From Stakelama flava (GTDB lineage Bacteria > Pseudomonadota > Alphaproteobacteria > Sphingomonadales > Sphingomonadaceae), in NCBI RefSeq assembly GCF_019351405.1, contig NZ_JAHWZX010000003.1, positions 265,688 through 329,687 of the forward strand: a stretch of DNA of 64,000 bases, in the 5' to 3' direction. The notes under the pieces were generated by a model. It was given only the letters and a program-made list of their open reading frames with translations, was not told the origin of the DNA and made no database searches. This document shows, piece after piece, positions 63,388 through 64,000 of the stretch (within the stretch, counting starts at the first letter, position 1; the number at the start of each line of letters is the position of its first letter). The translations under genes were made by a program, and so were the position numbers.

Positions 63388-63594
63388 TCAGCGCCGGCGT
63401 TCGCGCACGAAGAAGCTAGCGATCATCAGCACCAGGCTCACCCCGCCCACGGTTCCGCCCAGCGACCACAGGGTGCGGGCGTCATCGGGCGTCATGCTGG
63501 CGAAGAAGAATGGTGCAGCGAAACACGCCGCCGCGATCACCAGCCCGATGATACCGAAATAGCGAAAGAGGAATTTTCTGAGGTTTCGAACCAT
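63388..63594 (-). CDS. Small two-helix membrane protein (repeat copy 2)
   Basis: A 68-aa protein identical to that at 19969-20175, with the start at the equivalent internal Met. It lies 5 bp upstream of the MORN gene on the same strand. Confidence 0.6.
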   Translation of the reverse strand: MVRNLRKFLFRYFGIIGLVIAAACFAAPFFFASMTPDDARTLWSLGGTVGGVSLVLMIASFFVRERRR

Positions 63595-63683
63595 GCGAGC
63601 GGCTCTACGCACGCGCGGTAAGCCGAAGCAACCGCGCGATCCCACTCCGACGCGGCATCGGCACGGGATATCGCGGGGGTGGG

Positions 63684-63833
63684 GTGAGGTTGGCCCGCGC
63701 CATCACGGGCGGCATTCAGACGGTGAACGCTAGGATGCGGCGCCTGATCCGGATACAGCGATGGGTGATCGGGATCGTCGCGATTGAACTGCTCGTCATC
63801 GAAATCGCCCGCATCGCACCGCTGTTTCGATAG
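63684..63833 (+). CDS. Possible tiny membrane peptide (repeat copy 2)
   Basis: A 49-aa frame identical to 20265-20414, with one hydrophobic helix. It is as doubtful as its twin. Confidence 0.3.
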   Translation: MRLARAITGGIQTVNARMRRLIRIQRWVIGIVAIELLVIEIARIAPLFR

Positions 63834-63883
63834 ACGCCGAAAGCGTGGCGGATTTTGCACGGTGCAAAATCTGCCAGCCCCGA

Positions 63884-64000
63884 TCATGCCGCTTTGAGCA
63901 TGAAATCGACATGGACGGCATCATAGGGGAAGACGATGCCATCGTCGGTGCGATCAATCACCCCAGCCTGGATCAGCGCCTGAACGTCGCCATGCACCGC
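63884..64000 (-). CDS. tumA: tumA, second copy (partial, runs off the window)
   Basis: The last 38 codons plus stop of the TumA-like antitoxin, identical to 20465-20581. Whether a full antitoxin and a TumE gene follow is the key to locating the end of the repeat, and lies outside the window. Confidence 0.7.
   Translation of the reverse strand, partial: AVHGDVQALIQAGVIDRTDDGIVFPYDAVHVDFMLKAA

Larger units (their letters stand above)
61986..64000. repeat. Direct repeat, copy 2 (continues beyond window)
   Basis: Same orientation as 18567-20581, offset 43,419 bp. It matches copy 1 to the window edge except for T at 62028 (C at 18609). Its left edge is sharp at 61986 and follows a RES toxin gene, whereas copy 1 follows an autotransporter gene. 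The true right end is not visible. Confidence 0.97.

Overview
The window looks like DNA from a high-GC sphingomonad (Sphingomonadaceae, Alphaproteobacteria). Evidence: an N-acetylglucosamine (GlcNAc) utilisation cluster headed by a TonB-dependent receptor, a large autotransporter, an RPA-family plasmid RepA next to parAB, and an exopolysaccharide locus with WbaP-, Wza- and Wzc-type proteins. I cannot name the species from the sequence alone.

Layout. (1) 1-7.7 kb: chitin/GlcNAc catabolism. A GH20 hexosaminidase and a TonB-dependent receptor read leftward; a GntR regulator, a SIS-domain glucosamine-6-P deaminase and NagA read rightward. Two strong palindromes lie between them. (2) 7.7-11.4 kb: gene fossils (an efflux outer-membrane factor tail, a pncB tail), a small secreted protein, and a TetR/SDR pair with paired operators. 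(3) 11.4-18.4 kb: a 2358-aa autotransporter. (4) 18.57-20.58 kb: first copy of a direct repeat of at least 2,015 bp. (5) 20.5-26.7 kb: toxin-antitoxin genes (TumE/TumA, a nucleotidyltransferase with a sigma-4-like partner, RES/Xre) and layered transposon debris. (6) 26.7-53.1 kb: a polysaccharide locus. It makes GDP-L-fucose (gmd, fcl), encodes six enzymes that fit CDP-ascarylose or a related CDP-3,6-dideoxyhexose, and carries glycosyltransferases, a Wzx flippase, two Wzy/ligase-like proteins, the Wza/Wzc export machinery and a WbaP-type initiating transferase. (7) 53.8-58.8 kb: a plasmid replicon with parA, parB, two palindromes that look like parS, repA, an iteron array and a second replication-associated gene. 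(8) 59.0-61.9 kb: rfbB, rfbA and a second RES/Xre module. (9) 61.99-64.0 kb: the second copy of the direct repeat, running off the window.

How the parts fit. The two repeat copies lie 43,419 bp apart in the same orientation, and I saw one base difference between them. The DNA between them has its own replication and partition genes, several addiction modules and a polysaccharide programme. It therefore looks like a plasmid integrated by homologous recombination, or able to excise that way. A repeat inside a larger replicon and an assembly join are the alternatives. In the polysaccharide locus, nucleotide-sugar genes feed glycosyltransferases that extend a lipid-linked unit started by the WbaP-like enzyme. 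Wzx flips it, a Wzy polymerises it, and the Wza/Wzc pair exports it.
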